Below are positions 42,696 to 52,826 of a stretch of DNA of 64,000 nt, one piece after another. The position numbers were made by a program, and so were the translations under genes. The notes under the pieces are model-generated. The model was given only the letters and a program-made list of their open reading frames with translations. It was not told the DNA's origin and searched no databases. Where the stretch lies: positions 868,001 through 932,000 of the forward strand of contig CAVYDJ010000002.1 in the NCBI GenBank assembly GCA_963767285.1, read 5' to 3'. The stretch comes from WHSW01 sp963767285. Lineage in GTDB: Bacteria > Actinomycetota > Thermoleophilia > Solirubrobacterales > 70-9. Positions within the stretch are counted from its first letter, which is position 1. The number at the start of each line of letters is the position of its first letter.

Positions 42696-43316
42696 GTGGA
42701 CCTCCCCGACCCCGACCGCCCGATCGTCCCGCTCAGCCAGGAACTGGGCGGGTGGCTTGACGGCGATGGGCCGAAGACGCTCGGCGGCCTGACCGAGCTG
42801 TTCGGGCCGCGAAGCTTCGCGATCGCCTTCCTGCTGCTGCTCGGCGTCCCGGCCCTGCCGATTCCCACCGGCGGCGTCACCCACGTGTTCGAGGTGATCG
42901 CGGTGCTGCTCGCCGCGCAGCTCGTGGTCGGGCGCGACGAGATCTGGTTGCCGCAACGGTGGCGCGAGCGCGAGCTGGCGGGCAAGGGGCAGGAGCGTTT
43001 CCTCGCGGCACTGCTCAAGCTGATCACGCGGCTGGAGCGGTTCTCGAAGCCGAGGTTCGCCTGGCTGTTCGGATCGCGACTCAGCAACGGCGTCTTCGGG
43101 CTCGTCGTGATCGCCGGGTCGGTGGCCGCCTTCTTCGCCCCGCCGTTCACCGGGCTCGACACTCTGCCCGCGCTCGGAGTCGTCCTGATCTCGCTCGCCG
43201 TCCTGCTCGAGGACATCGCGATCGCGATCGTCGGGCTGGTCGTCCTTGCCGGCGGCGTCCTGCTCGAGATCGTCCTCGGCAAGGCGGCCGTCGACGCGCT
43301 CGGCGACCTGTTCTGA
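42696..43316 (+). CDS. ExoD family membrane protein
   Basis: A 206-residue protein of the exopolysaccharide-synthesis ExoD family. A short N-terminal helical region is followed by hydrophobic segments at about 40-75 (SFAIAFLLLLGVPALPIPTGG, then VFEVIAVLLAAQLVVG), WLPQRWRERELAG, and three C-terminal membrane helices. ExoD affects exopolysaccharide and alkaline tolerance in rhizobia; the mechanism is unknown. GTG 42696 begins one base after the HAD stop, so it is co-transcribed. Confidence 0.85.
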   Translation: MDLPDPDRPIVPLSQELGGWLDGDGPKTLGGLTELFGPRSFAIAFLLLLGVPALPIPTGGVTHVFEVIAVLLAAQLVVGRDEIWLPQRWRERELAGKGQERFLAALLKLITRLERFSKPRFAWLFGSRLSNGVFGLVVIAGSVAAFFAPPFTGLDTLPALGVVLISLAVLLEDIAIAIVGLVVLAGGVLLEIVLGKAAVDALGDLF

Positions 43317-43317
43317 C

Positions 43318-44973
<1,656 letters not shown>

Positions 44974-45006
44974 GAGCCCGCCAGGTTAGGGGGTCGGCGC
45001 GGGCTT

Positions 45007-45915
45007 CTAGGCCGGGGGCGGCGTCGACGGAGGCGTCTTGATCATCTCGTCGGCCTCCTCGGCGAGACGGCGGGCGACGGCCGCCGAGGCCTCGCAGATC
45101 TGATCGAGCTCGGCCGCGGTCTTCTTGTGGCCCTTGACGTTGCAGACGAGTGAGCCGGCGCTGAGCTCGAACGCGTAGGCCTCGGGCGAGTGGCCCTCGA
45201 GCCAGACGAGGAACGAGGGGGAGAGGATCTGGCGGGCCATGTTCAGGCTGTCGTTGGTGCCGCAGAAGATCTCGTACTTCTTGTCGACCGCCTCCGACTC
45301 GTGTTCGACCCGCTGGCGGCGGCGGAAGACGTCCTCGGCCGAGTCCATGAAGCGGAAGCCGAATCGCCGCTGGCAGAACAGCTCCTGCATCATCACCGCC
45401 GTCTGCGGCAGCTCGGTCATCGCGATCGTGTAGTGGATGTAGGTGGTCTGGCGGTTGCCGTCGGAGTCGGTCGAGGTCTCCTCGTAGGTGTAGAGACAGA
45501 GGCTGCCGTCCATGCCGCCCGGCAGCACGCCGTTGAACCGTTGCTCGGCGTAGCGGTTGTCGCCCTTCTGCAGCAGCGGCGTGATCGGAGGCAGGCTCGA
45601 CTTGCCGGGGATCCTGGTCAGCTTCCGTCCCTGCGCGTAGGCGTTGAAGAAGTCCTCCTTCGCGGCGTTGTTGGCGATCACCCAGACGATCACCAGCGCG
45701 ATCGCGATCACCCCGGCCGCGGCGCCGCCGCCCGCGCCCCAGTTGACCTGCGTCCCGACGCCGACCAATGCGAGGCCGGCGAGGATGCCGGCGATCAGCA
45801 GCGTCACGGGGGAGGCGAGCAGCCGCCGCAGGTGGGCGCCCCGGGTGTCGGAGGCGTCGTCGGGGATCGGCGGCAGGTCCTCGGGCTCGGCGGCTGTGAA
45901 CTCCTCTTCGCTCAT
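45007..45915 (-). CDS. Membrane protein of unknown function
   Basis: A 302-residue protein. An acidic N-terminus (residues 1-25) precedes two membrane helices (about 34-55 and 58-84). A soluble domain follows, with YNSxLS-like and aromatic features (NRYAEQRFNGVLPGGMDG, CLYTYEETSTDSDGNRQTTY, FCQRRFGFRFMDSAEDVFRR) and a Pro-rich end. I recognise no named family; it resembles membrane-anchored DUF3137-type proteins in layout only. ATG 45915 lies 7 nt after a TAGGGT box on the minus strand, next to a TGCAAGC-CC-GCTTGCA palindrome. Confidence 0.65.
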   Translation of the reverse strand: MSEEEFTAAEPEDLPPIPDDASDTRGAHLRRLLASPVTLLIAGILAGLALVGVGTQVNWGAGGGAAAGVIAIALVIVWVIANNAAKEDFFNAYAQGRKLTRIPGKSSLPPITPLLQKGDNRYAEQRFNGVLPGGMDGSLCLYTYEETSTDSDGNRQTTYIHYTIAMTELPQTAVMMQELFCQRRFGFRFMDSAEDVFRRRQRVEHESEAVDKKYEIFCGTNDSLNMARQILSPSFLVWLEGHSPEAYAFELSAGSLVCNVKGHKKTAAELDQICEASAAVARRLAEEADEMIKTPPSTPPPA

Positions 45916-45922
45916 GGCGCGC

Positions 45923-45928
45923 ACCCTA
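45923..45928 (-). promoter_or_regulatory. TAGGGT -10-like box of the membrane protein gene
   Basis: A TANNNT box 7 nt before the start codon at 45915. Confidence 0.4.
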
Positions 45929-45929
45929 A

Positions 45930-45945
45930 TGCAAGCCCGCTTGCA
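45930..45945. promoter_or_regulatory. TGCAAGC-CC-GCTTGCA palindrome
   Basis: A perfect inverted repeat with 7-bp arms, one base upstream of the TAGGGT box of the minus-strand gene. Candidate operator; the regulator is unknown. Confidence 0.45.
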
Positions 45946-46084
45946 GCTGAAAGGGCGGCCCCGGGTGAAGCGGGTCGCGGGTCGGGCCGCCGGAATCCGC
46001 ATGTTGATGCGGAAAAGGGGCTGCGCCGGCCCCCCGTAGCAAGTCCGTCCGACGGATCGGTTCCAATCCGCAGCGGTGATCGTG

Positions 46085-46116
46085 TTGCAAAGTGGGTCAG
46101 AGTGGGTTAGCGTGGC
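46085..46116 (+). promoter_or_regulatory. mraZ promoter with three MraZ boxes
   Basis: The repeats AGTGGGTCAG, AGTGGGTTAG and CGTGGCCCAA follow each other with a 10-bp period (46091-46120). This is the known MraZ-binding pattern of TGGG units once per helical turn. They overlie a weak promoter (TTGCAA 46085-46090, 17-nt spacer, TAGCGT 46108-46113), so MraZ should repress its own cluster. Confidence 0.75.
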
Positions 46117-46203
46117 CCAACCAGTTGACCCAGGGACCGGGGTGGTGAGGCTCCTCCCACCTCTCCACTCCGGTCCAAATCTTCTCCACAGCGCCCTCTC
46201 TTC

Positions 46204-46638
46204 ATGTCACCAGCCTTCCGCGGGCAGTACGAACACTCCCTCGACGCCAAGGACCGCCTCACGGTCCCGGCGCGCTGGCGTGGCCCGCTCTCGGATGGTG
46301 TCGTTCTCGTCGCCGGGCTCGACCCCTGCGTCGAGGTCTTCTCGCCGCAGGGTTATGACGACTGGAGCGCGCGCTTCCTCGCCGACCTCAACCGGCTCGG
46401 CAAGAAGGGCCGGATGATGTACCGGCGCTTCAACGCCTCGGCCTCCGACGAGACGGTCGACTCCGCCGGCCGGGTGCGGCTCGCCAAGCACCTGATCGAG
46501 CACGCCGGCCTGACCGGCCCGTGCATGGTGGTCGGGGTCGGCGATCACATCGAGCTCTGGAACCCCGAGCGATGGACCGAGCACTACGCCGAGCTCGACG
46601 AGCAAGCCGAAGAGCTCGCCGAAGAACTGTCCAACTAG
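46204..46638 (+). CDS. mraZ: Transcriptional regulator MraZ
   Basis: A 144-residue protein with two SpoVT/AbrB-like repeats. Each carries the DxxxR motif: LDAKDRLTVP near residues 14-23 and VDSAGRVRLAK near 81-91. MraZ forms a ring that binds TGGG repeats and represses the division and cell wall cluster; three such boxes sit about 90-115 nt upstream. It is first in the cluster, 2 nt before rsmH. Confidence 0.95.
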   Translation: MSPAFRGQYEHSLDAKDRLTVPARWRGPLSDGVVLVAGLDPCVEVFSPQGYDDWSARFLADLNRLGKKGRMMYRRFNASASDETVDSAGRVRLAKHLIEHAGLTGPCMVVGVGDHIELWNPERWTEHYAELDEQAEELAEELSN

Positions 46639-46640
46639 GA

Positions 46641-47633
46641 ATGGCCACACTCACCTACATGCCCACCGAGCACGTTCCAGTCCTCGCACCCGAGCTGATC
46701 GCCCTGGTCGAGCCGGGACCCGGTGACGTCGTCGTCGACTGCACCTTCGGCGGCGGCGGCCACGCGGAGCTCGCCGCGCGGCGGATCGGGCCGACGGGCA
46801 GGCTGATCGCGATCGACCGTGACCCGGTGGCGGCCGAGCGGTTCGCCGAGCTCGAGCCGGAGCTGGGCTGCGAGGCGCGCTTCGAGCGCGGGAACTTCGC
46901 CGACGTGCTCGAGCGGCTGGCGGCCGACGGCCTGCGCCCGGACATCGTCTTCATGGACCTCGGGATCTCCTCGTTGCAGCTCGACAACTGGGAGCGCGGG
47001 TTCTCCTACTCCTACGACGCGCCGCTCGACATGCGGATGGACCCGAGCCAGCCGCTGAGCGCGCTCGAGATCGTCAACGAGTGGCCGGCGGAGCGGCTCG
47101 CGCAGATCCTGCGCGACTACGGCGAGGAGCGCTACGCGCGCCCGATCGCCGCCGAGGTCGCCCGCCGCCGTCCGCTCGAGACGACCGGCGACCTGGTCGA
47201 GGCGATCCGCGCCGCCGTCCCGCCCGCCTACCGGTTCGGCCGCGGTCATCCCGCCAAGCGCAGCTTCCAGGCGATCCGGATCGCCGTCAACGGCGAGCTC
47301 GACTCGCTCGATCGCGGGCTGACGGCGGCCTGGGGGATCCTGGCCGAGGGCGGCCGGCTGGGCGCGATCTCGTTCCACTCGCTCGAGGACCGGCGGGTGA
47401 AGCGGTTCTTCGCCGACCTCGCCCGCGGCTGCGTCTGCCCGCCCGAGCTCCCGGTCTGCGTCTGCGGCCACGAGCCCGAAGCGGAGCTGGTCGCCAAGCG
47501 CGCCGTGAAGCCCACCGACGGCGAGATCGAGCGCAATCCGCGCTCCAGCTCGGCGCGCCTGCGCGCGGCGATCAAGCTCGCCGACGCAGGAAGTGCCCGC
47601 ATAACCGACGAAACCCGGCCAGGGAGCGAATAA
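46641..47633 (+). CDS. rsmH: 16S rRNA (cytosine1402-N4)-methyltransferase RsmH
   Basis: A 330-residue SAM-dependent methyltransferase (old name MraW) modifying C1402 of 16S rRNA. Motif I VVDCTFGGGGHAE is near residues 31-43. FMDLGISSLQLDNWERGFSY, RFGRGHPAKRSFQAIRIAVN and ISFHSLEDRRVKRFF are all conserved. ATG 46641 is 2 nt after mraZ; ATG 46659 is a weaker alternative. The next gene starts directly after its stop. Confidence 0.95.
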   Translation: MATLTYMPTEHVPVLAPELIALVEPGPGDVVVDCTFGGGGHAELAARRIGPTGRLIAIDRDPVAAERFAELEPELGCEARFERGNFADVLERLAADGLRPDIVFMDLGISSLQLDNWERGFSYSYDAPLDMRMDPSQPLSALEIVNEWPAERLAQILRDYGEERYARPIAAEVARRRPLETTGDLVEAIRAAVPPAYRFGRGHPAKRSFQAIRIAVNGELDSLDRGLTAAWGILAEGGRLGAISFHSLEDRRVKRFFADLARGCVCPPELPVCVCGHEPEAELVAKRAVKPTDGEIERNPRSSSARLRAAIKLADAGSARITDETRPGSE

Positions 47634-48326
47634 ATGGCGGCGACGGCGACAGCGAGAAGTTCTTCAACCTCCAGGCGTGCGACCGCGCCGGCGCGGCGCC
47701 GGCGCAGCGGCCACACCCCGATGACGGGCTTCGTCCCGGTCGCCGCGGCGGCGGGTGCCGTCGGCGGGATCGCCGACTCCGGCCTCTTCGTCTGGCTGAC
47801 CCGCGGGCGGCTGTGGATCGGCCTGCTGGGAACGCTGCTGGTCGGGATCGTCGGCCTCAACGTGATCGCGCTCAGCTTCAGCGCCTCGTCGAGCAACGCC
47901 GGTCAGGCGGCTGACGTGCTGCGGCGCGAGAACTCCGCGCTGCGCGCCCAGATCGCCGGCAAGCTCTCGAACTCCGAGATCCAGGGCACGGCGGCGAAGC
48001 TCGGCCTCGTGATGCCCGGCGCCGGCTCGATCGGCTACGTCGGCAGCTCGCCCGGCGACGCGAAGACGGCCGCCGAGCGGCTGCGCAGCGGCGAGCTGAC
48101 CGTCGCCGAGGCCCTCCCGGTGGTGCCGGTCGAGACGGCCGTCACCGCTCCCGTCGAAACCGCGGTCCCGGCTGACCCGGCCGCGACTACGGAACTGGCC
48201 GCCACCACGGATCCGGTGGCTCCGGCCGAGGCCGTGGTCGCCGATCCGGCGGTCGCTCCGCCCGTCGAGTCCGCGGCTCCGCCCGCCACCGAGGCGACGA
48301 GCGGCGGCGCGGTCGGCGCCCCGTGA
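47634..48326 (+). CDS. ftsL: FtsL-like cell division protein
   Basis: A 230-residue bitopic protein. A basic, Ser/Thr/Arg-rich cytoplasmic N-terminus (1-50) is followed by one membrane helix (about 62-84, LWIGLLGTLLVGIVGLNVIAL). A short heptad region follows (AADVLRRENSALRAQIAGKLS), and then a long Ala/Pro/Val-rich extracytoplasmic tail (about 150-230). Position between rsmH and ftsI, plus the helix and coiled coil, identify an FtsL analogue, though sequence similarity is low, as usual. GTGA overlap joins it to ftsI. Confidence 0.75.
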   Translation: MAATATARSSSTSRRATAPARRRRSGHTPMTGFVPVAAAAGAVGGIADSGLFVWLTRGRLWIGLLGTLLVGIVGLNVIALSFSASSSNAGQAADVLRRENSALRAQIAGKLSNSEIQGTAAKLGLVMPGAGSIGYVGSSPGDAKTAAERLRSGELTVAEALPVVPVETAVTAPVETAVPADPAATTELAATTDPVAPAEAVVADPAVAPPVESAAPPATEATSGGAVGAP

Positions 48327-49993
48327 ACCTGATCGATCGTCGCGTCGGCCTGCTGTTCGCGGCGTTCGTCGTCCTCTTGGGCCTCGTCCTCGTCCGAGCG
48401 ATCTGGGTCCAGGGCGTGACCGGCGGCAGCCTCTCCGCGGAGGCGCAGAGCCAGCAGATCGACACGGTGGAGGTGCCCGGGTCCCGGGGGACGATCTACG
48501 ACCGCACCGGCCGTGAGCTCGCCGTCTCCGAGGACGCCGCAACGGTCTTCGCGACGCCGTATCAGGTCGAGGATCCGCCGGCGACCGCTCACAAGCTCGG
48601 CAAGGTGCTCGGCAAGCCAGACCAGGACGAGATCCTGAAGACGATCAGCACGCCCGACTCGGGGTTCGAGTACATCGCCCGCAAGGTCGACCTCACCGAC
48701 GCCGAGAAGATCAGCGAGCTGGAGCTCCCCGGGATCGGCCTCCTGCCCGACAGCCGCCGGATCTATCCGCAGGGCGAGCTCGCCGGGCAGGTGATCGGCA
48801 CGGTCGGGATCGACAACCAGGGCCTGACCGGGCTCGAGGCGGCCTCCGACGAGTTGCTGCACGGCACCGACGGCGAGCGCGAGGTGACCAGGGACGCGCT
48901 CGGCGACGAGCTCGAGCGCGACACGATCGCCGCGTCCGCGACCGGCGCCGACCTGAAGCTGAGCCTGGACGCGACCCTGCAGGCCGAGACCGAGCGGATC
49001 CTCGAAGGGGTCGGCCAGACGTTCCAGCCCGACGGCGCGACCGCGATCGTCATGGACCCCCGCAGCTCCGAGGTCCTGGCGATGGCCAACTGGCCGGGAG
49101 TGGATCCGTCCGATCCCGGCAGCGCGGACCCCGAGGCGCTCGGCAACATGGCGACCGGCTTCACCTACGAGCCGGGTTCGACCTTCAAGGCGTTCACCGT
49201 CGCGGGCGCCCTCGAGCAGGGGCTGGTCACGCCCTCGACGATGTTCGAGCTGCCCCCGTCGATCCAGGTCGCCGACCGGGTGATCGAGGAGGCGCACGAG
49301 GGCGTCGGCTACGGGACCCTCTCGGTGGCCGACATCCTGAAGTACTCCTCCAACGTCGGCGCGGTCAAGATCGGGCTCGAGCTCGGCGCCGAGGACTTTG
49401 ACCACTGGATCCGCCGCTTCGGCTTCGGCGAGCCGACGGGGGTCGCGTTCCCGGGCGAGGAGCAGGGCATCGTGATCCCGGTCGACGACTACTCGGGCTC
49501 GACGATGGGCAACCTGCCGATCGGCCAGGGTCTCTCTGTGACCCCGATGCAGATGGCTGCCGGTTACGCGGCGATCGCCAACGGCGGCATCCTGCGGGCC
49601 CCGCGGCTGGTGCTCGCCGAGGACGGCGAGAAGCTGCCCGAGCAGGAGGGCAAGCGGGTGATCAACAGCAAGGACTCCGCCAACCTGCGCCAGATGCTCG
49701 AGGGCGTCTTCGCGGCGGGCGGCACCGCCCAGGAGGTCCACGTGCCCGGCTACACGCTCGCCGGCAAGACCGGTACGGCGCAGACGGTCGACCCCGAGAC
49801 CGGGACCTACTCCGAGACGGACTTCGTCGCGTCCTTCGTCGGGTTCGCCCCGGCCCGGGACCCGCAGCTGCTGGTCTCGGTCGTCGTCGACACCCCGAAG
49901 GGCGGCAACTACTACGGCGGCACGGTCGCCGCGCCGGCGTTCGGCGAGATTGCGAAGTTCGCGCTCCCGTACTTGCGGATCCCTCAGCAATAA
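48323..49993 (+). CDS. ftsI: Peptidoglycan transpeptidase FtsI (PBP2b/PBP3 class B)
   Basis: A 556-residue class B penicillin-binding protein. It has an N-terminal membrane helix (about 8-27), a dimerisation/pedestal domain starting GSRGTIYDRTGRELA, and a transpeptidase domain with S286-T-F-K, S342-S-N and K482-T-G. It crosslinks septal peptidoglycan with FtsW. No PASTA domains. GTG 48323 overlaps ftsL. Confidence 0.95.
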   Translation: MNLIDRRVGLLFAAFVVLLGLVLVRAIWVQGVTGGSLSAEAQSQQIDTVEVPGSRGTIYDRTGRELAVSEDAATVFATPYQVEDPPATAHKLGKVLGKPDQDEILKTISTPDSGFEYIARKVDLTDAEKISELELPGIGLLPDSRRIYPQGELAGQVIGTVGIDNQGLTGLEAASDELLHGTDGEREVTRDALGDELERDTIAASATGADLKLSLDATLQAETERILEGVGQTFQPDGATAIVMDPRSSEVLAMANWPGVDPSDPGSADPEALGNMATGFTYEPGSTFKAFTVAGALEQGLVTPSTMFELPPSIQVADRVIEEAHEGVGYGTLSVADILKYSSNVGAVKIGLELGAEDFDHWIRRFGFGEPTGVAFPGEEQGIVIPVDDYSGSTMGNLPIGQGLSVTPMQMAAGYAAIANGGILRAPRLVLAEDGEKLPEQEGKRVINSKDSANLRQMLEGVFAAGGTAQEVHVPGYTLAGKTGTAQTVDPETGTYSETDFVASFVGFAPARDPQLLVSVVVDTPKGGNYYGGTVAAPAFGEIAKFALPYLRIPQQ

Positions 49994-50001
49994 TCGGCGC
50001 G

Positions 50002-51477
50002 ATGGAGTTGAAGGAGCTGCTCGCCGGCGCCGACGTGGCCGAGGTCAAGGGCGACGCGCAGACCGAGATCTCGGACCTCGCCTACGACAGCCGTCAGGCC
50101 GGGCCCGGGACGCTGTTCTTCGCGATTCCCGGCTTCACCGCCGACGGCCACGACTTCGCGCCGTTCGCCGTCCAGGCGGGCGCGACCGCGGTCGTCGTCG
50201 AGCGCGAGCTGGAGCTGGGGCCGTTCGTCGTCCAGGCGATCGTCGGTGATGCGAGGGCCGCGATGGCCCACGCCGCCGTGCGCCTCTATGGCGATCCGAC
50301 CGCCGACCTGCGCGTCGTCGGGATCACCGGCACGAACGGCAAGACGACGTCGGCCTTCCTGGTCCGCCACATCCTCGAGCGGACCGGTCTCCAGACCGGC
50401 CTGCTCGGGACCGTGAAGCGGATCGTCGGCGGCGTCGACGAGGAGGTCGAGCGCACGACCCCCGAGGCGATCGAACTGCAGCGCACGTTCCGGCGGATGG
50501 CGGACGCCGGCGATAAAGCCTGCGTGATGGAGGTCTCCTCACACGCGCTCAGCCTCAACCGCGCCGACGGGATCCGGTTCGCGGTCGGCGCCTTCACCAA
50601 CCTGACCCAGGACCACCTCGACTTTCACGCCGACATGGAGGACTACTTCCTCGCCAAGCGGCGGCTGTTCCAGGCCGGGCGCTCCGAGCGGCTGGTCACC
50701 AACCTCGACGATCCCTACGGCGACAAGCTGGCCGCCGAGTTCGACGCGGTCACCTTCTCGGCCGCCGGCGACGAGCGGGCCGACCTGCGCGCCACGGAGC
50801 TGAGCTTCGACGCGGGCGGCTCCCGGTTCCGGCTCGCGACCGCCGACGGCGAGGCTGATGTCGCCCTGCCGTTGCCGGGACGCTTCAACGTCGAGAACGC
50901 GCTCTGTGCGATCGCGTGCGCGCTGGCGCTCGGGATCGGGTTCGGCGACGCGGTCGCGGCGCTCGCCGACGCAGAGCGCGTCCCGGGACGCTTCGAGCCG
51001 GTCGACGAGGGCCAGCCGTTCGCGGTCCTGGTCGACTACGCGCATACCCCGGAGGCCCTCGAGAACGTGCTGGTCTCGGCTCGCCAGATCACCGCGCCCG
51101 AGGGAAGGCTGATCTGCGTCTTCGGCTGCGGGGGCGACCGCGACCGCGATAAGCGGCCGCTGATGGGCGCGATCACGGACCGGCTCGCGGATGTCGCGGT
51201 CGTCACCTCGGACAACCCGCGGTCGGAGGAGCCGGAGGCGATCCTCGCCGAGATCCGCGAGGGGATGGGCGCCGGTGGGGCCAGGATCGAGGTCGAGCCT
51301 GACCGCCGGGCCGCGATCGCGCTGGCGCTCGGCGCCGCCGAGCCGCACGACACCGTGGTGATCGCCGGCAAGGGCCACGAGCAGGGGCAGGAGTTCGAGC
51401 ACGGGCGCAAGATCCCCTTCGACGACCGTGACGTGACCCGCGAGGAGCTGCTCGCCCTGCCGTCCATCAAGCAGTGA
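50002..51477 (+). CDS. murE: UDP-MurNAc-tripeptide synthetase MurE (meso-DAP adding)
   Basis: A 491-residue Mur ligase. The ATP motif GTNGKTT is near residues 111-117; the central block MEVSSHAL and a C-terminal domain are complete. The amino-acid specificity motif is D404-N-P-R407, which in this family indicates meso-diaminopimelate and not lysine. The cell wall should therefore be of the DAP type. ATG 50002 lies 8 nt after ftsI, and murF overlaps by GTGA. Confidence 0.95.
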   Translation: MELKELLAGADVAEVKGDAQTEISDLAYDSRQAGPGTLFFAIPGFTADGHDFAPFAVQAGATAVVVERELELGPFVVQAIVGDARAAMAHAAVRLYGDPTADLRVVGITGTNGKTTSAFLVRHILERTGLQTGLLGTVKRIVGGVDEEVERTTPEAIELQRTFRRMADAGDKACVMEVSSHALSLNRADGIRFAVGAFTNLTQDHLDFHADMEDYFLAKRRLFQAGRSERLVTNLDDPYGDKLAAEFDAVTFSAAGDERADLRATELSFDAGGSRFRLATADGEADVALPLPGRFNVENALCAIACALALGIGFGDAVAALADAERVPGRFEPVDEGQPFAVLVDYAHTPEALENVLVSARQITAPEGRLICVFGCGGDRDRDKRPLMGAITDRLADVAVVTSDNPRSEEPEAILAEIREGMGAGGARIEVEPDRRAAIALALGAAEPHDTVVIAGKGHEQGQEFEHGRKIPFDDRDVTREELLALPSIKQ

Positions 51478-52826
51478 TCGAGCTCGCGCCGGAGCGCATC
51501 GCTGCGGAGATCGAGGGCGAGATCGTCCGCGAGGGTGCGGGCGGCCGTCCCGAGCGCGCCGAGATCGATTCGCGACGGGTCGGCGCGGGCGACCTGTTCT
51601 TCGGCCTGCGCGGAACCCGGACCGACGGCGGCGAGCACGCCGGGGCGAGCCTGGCCGCCGGGGCCTGGGGGGTGGTGGTCGAGCCCGCACGCGCCCCCGC
51701 CATCGCGGCCGGTGCCGATGCGGGCTGGGTGTTCGCGGCCGCTGATCCGCTCGCCGCCCTGCAGCGGCTCGCGCGCGCGTGGCGGCGGGAGCTCGGCGTG
51801 CCGGTCGTCGGCATCACCGGCTCGACCGGCAAGACGACGGTCAAGGACATCGCCCGCGTCCTGCTCGGCGGCCGGGTCCACGCGAGCCCGGAGAACTACA
51901 ACACCGAGGTCGGGTTGCCGCTGTCGATCCTCGCGGCGCCCCCGGAGACCGAGCTGCTGGTGCTCGAGATGGCGATGCGGGGGATGGGCCAGATCGCCGA
52001 GCTCTGCGCGATCGCGGAGCCCGACGTCGCCGCGATCACGAACATCGGCCCCGTCCACCTGGAGCTCCTCGGGACGTTCGAGGCGATCGTCGAGGCGAAG
52101 GCCGAGATCCTCGCCAGCGTCAGAGCCGACGGGCATGCCGTCGTTCCCGCCGACGACGAGGCGCTCGAGCCCCACCTCGCCGACGAGCTCGAGACCGTCA
52201 CGTTCGGCTCCGGCGGCGATGTGTTCGTCCGCCATCACGAGGCCGCCGGGGAGGGAACCCGGGCGACGATCGTCACCCCGGTCGGCGCCGTCACCCTCGA
52301 GCTGCCGTTCTCGGGCGCCCACAACCTGACCAACACCGCGTGCGCGGTCGCGATCGGCGTCGCCCTCGGCCAGCCGGTCGAGCCGATGGCCCGTCGGGCG
52401 CCGGACATATCCTTCTCGCGGCTGCGGGGCCAGGTGGTCCATCTGCCCGCAGGCGCCGTGCTGGTCAACGACTGCTACAACGCCAACCCGATCTCGATGC
52501 GCGCCGCGCTCGAGCACCTGGCGTCCCTGGACGCGGATGGTCGCCGGATCGCCGTCCTCGGGGGGATGGCCGAGCTCGGCCCCGACGCTCCGGGCTATCA
52601 CCGCGAGGCGGCTGCGCACGCTCGCGCGCTCGGGATCGAGACGATCGTCGGGGTCGGCGACCTCGCCCGCGATTACGGCGCCGAAGAATGGGTCGCCGAG
52701 CCGGCCGACGCGGTGGAGGTCGTTGCCGGGTCGCTCGGGCCCGGTGATGCGGTTCTGGTCAAGGGCTCGCGATCGGTGGGGCTGGAGGCGTTCACCGAGG
52801 CGCTCCTAGCCCGGGTGCAACCGTGA
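51474..52826 (+). CDS. murF: UDP-MurNAc-tripeptide--D-Ala-D-Ala ligase MurF
   Basis: A 450-residue Mur ligase that adds D-Ala-D-Ala to the tripeptide. It has ATP motif GITGSTGKTTVKD near residues 110-122, TSVLxx-type EMAMRGMGQI near 164-173, ANIGPVHLE-like TNIGPVHLE, and NDCYNANPISMRAAL near 332-346. GTG 51474 overlaps murE; its stop overlaps mraY by GTGA. All expected domains are present. Confidence 0.95.
   Translation: MIELAPERIAAEIEGEIVREGAGGRPERAEIDSRRVGAGDLFFGLRGTRTDGGEHAGASLAAGAWGVVVEPARAPAIAAGADAGWVFAAADPLAALQRLARAWRRELGVPVVGITGSTGKTTVKDIARVLLGGRVHASPENYNTEVGLPLSILAAPPETELLVLEMAMRGMGQIAELCAIAEPDVAAITNIGPVHLELLGTFEAIVEAKAEILASVRADGHAVVPADDEALEPHLADELETVTFGSGGDVFVRHHEAAGEGTRATIVTPVGAVTLELPFSGAHNLTNTACAVAIGVALGQPVEPMARRAPDISFSRLRGQVVHLPAGAVLVNDCYNANPISMRAALEHLASLDADGRRIAVLGGMAELGPDAPGYHREAAAHARALGIETIVGVGDLARDYGAEEWVAEPADAVEVVAGSLGPGDAVLVKGSRSVGLEAFTEALLARVQP

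Larger units (their letters stand above)
45916..46203. other. Divergent intergenic region upstream of mraZ, hairpin-rich
   Basis: 288 nt, the longest gap in the window. Besides the palindrome at 45930 and the mraZ promoter near 46085, it holds a perfect hairpin TCCGCAT-GTTG-ATGCGGA (45996-46013), a GGGGC/GCCCC stem near 46017-46034 and TCCGTC-C-GACGGA (46044-46056). No protein-coding gene is convincing. A structured RNA is possible but I cannot assign one. Confidence 0.5.

Noticed and set aside
46058..46070. tRNA T-loop-like CGG-TTCCAAT-CCG upstream of mraZ
   Set aside because: The stem is only 3 bp, the loop differs from TTCRANY, and no acceptor or anticodon arm can be built around it.
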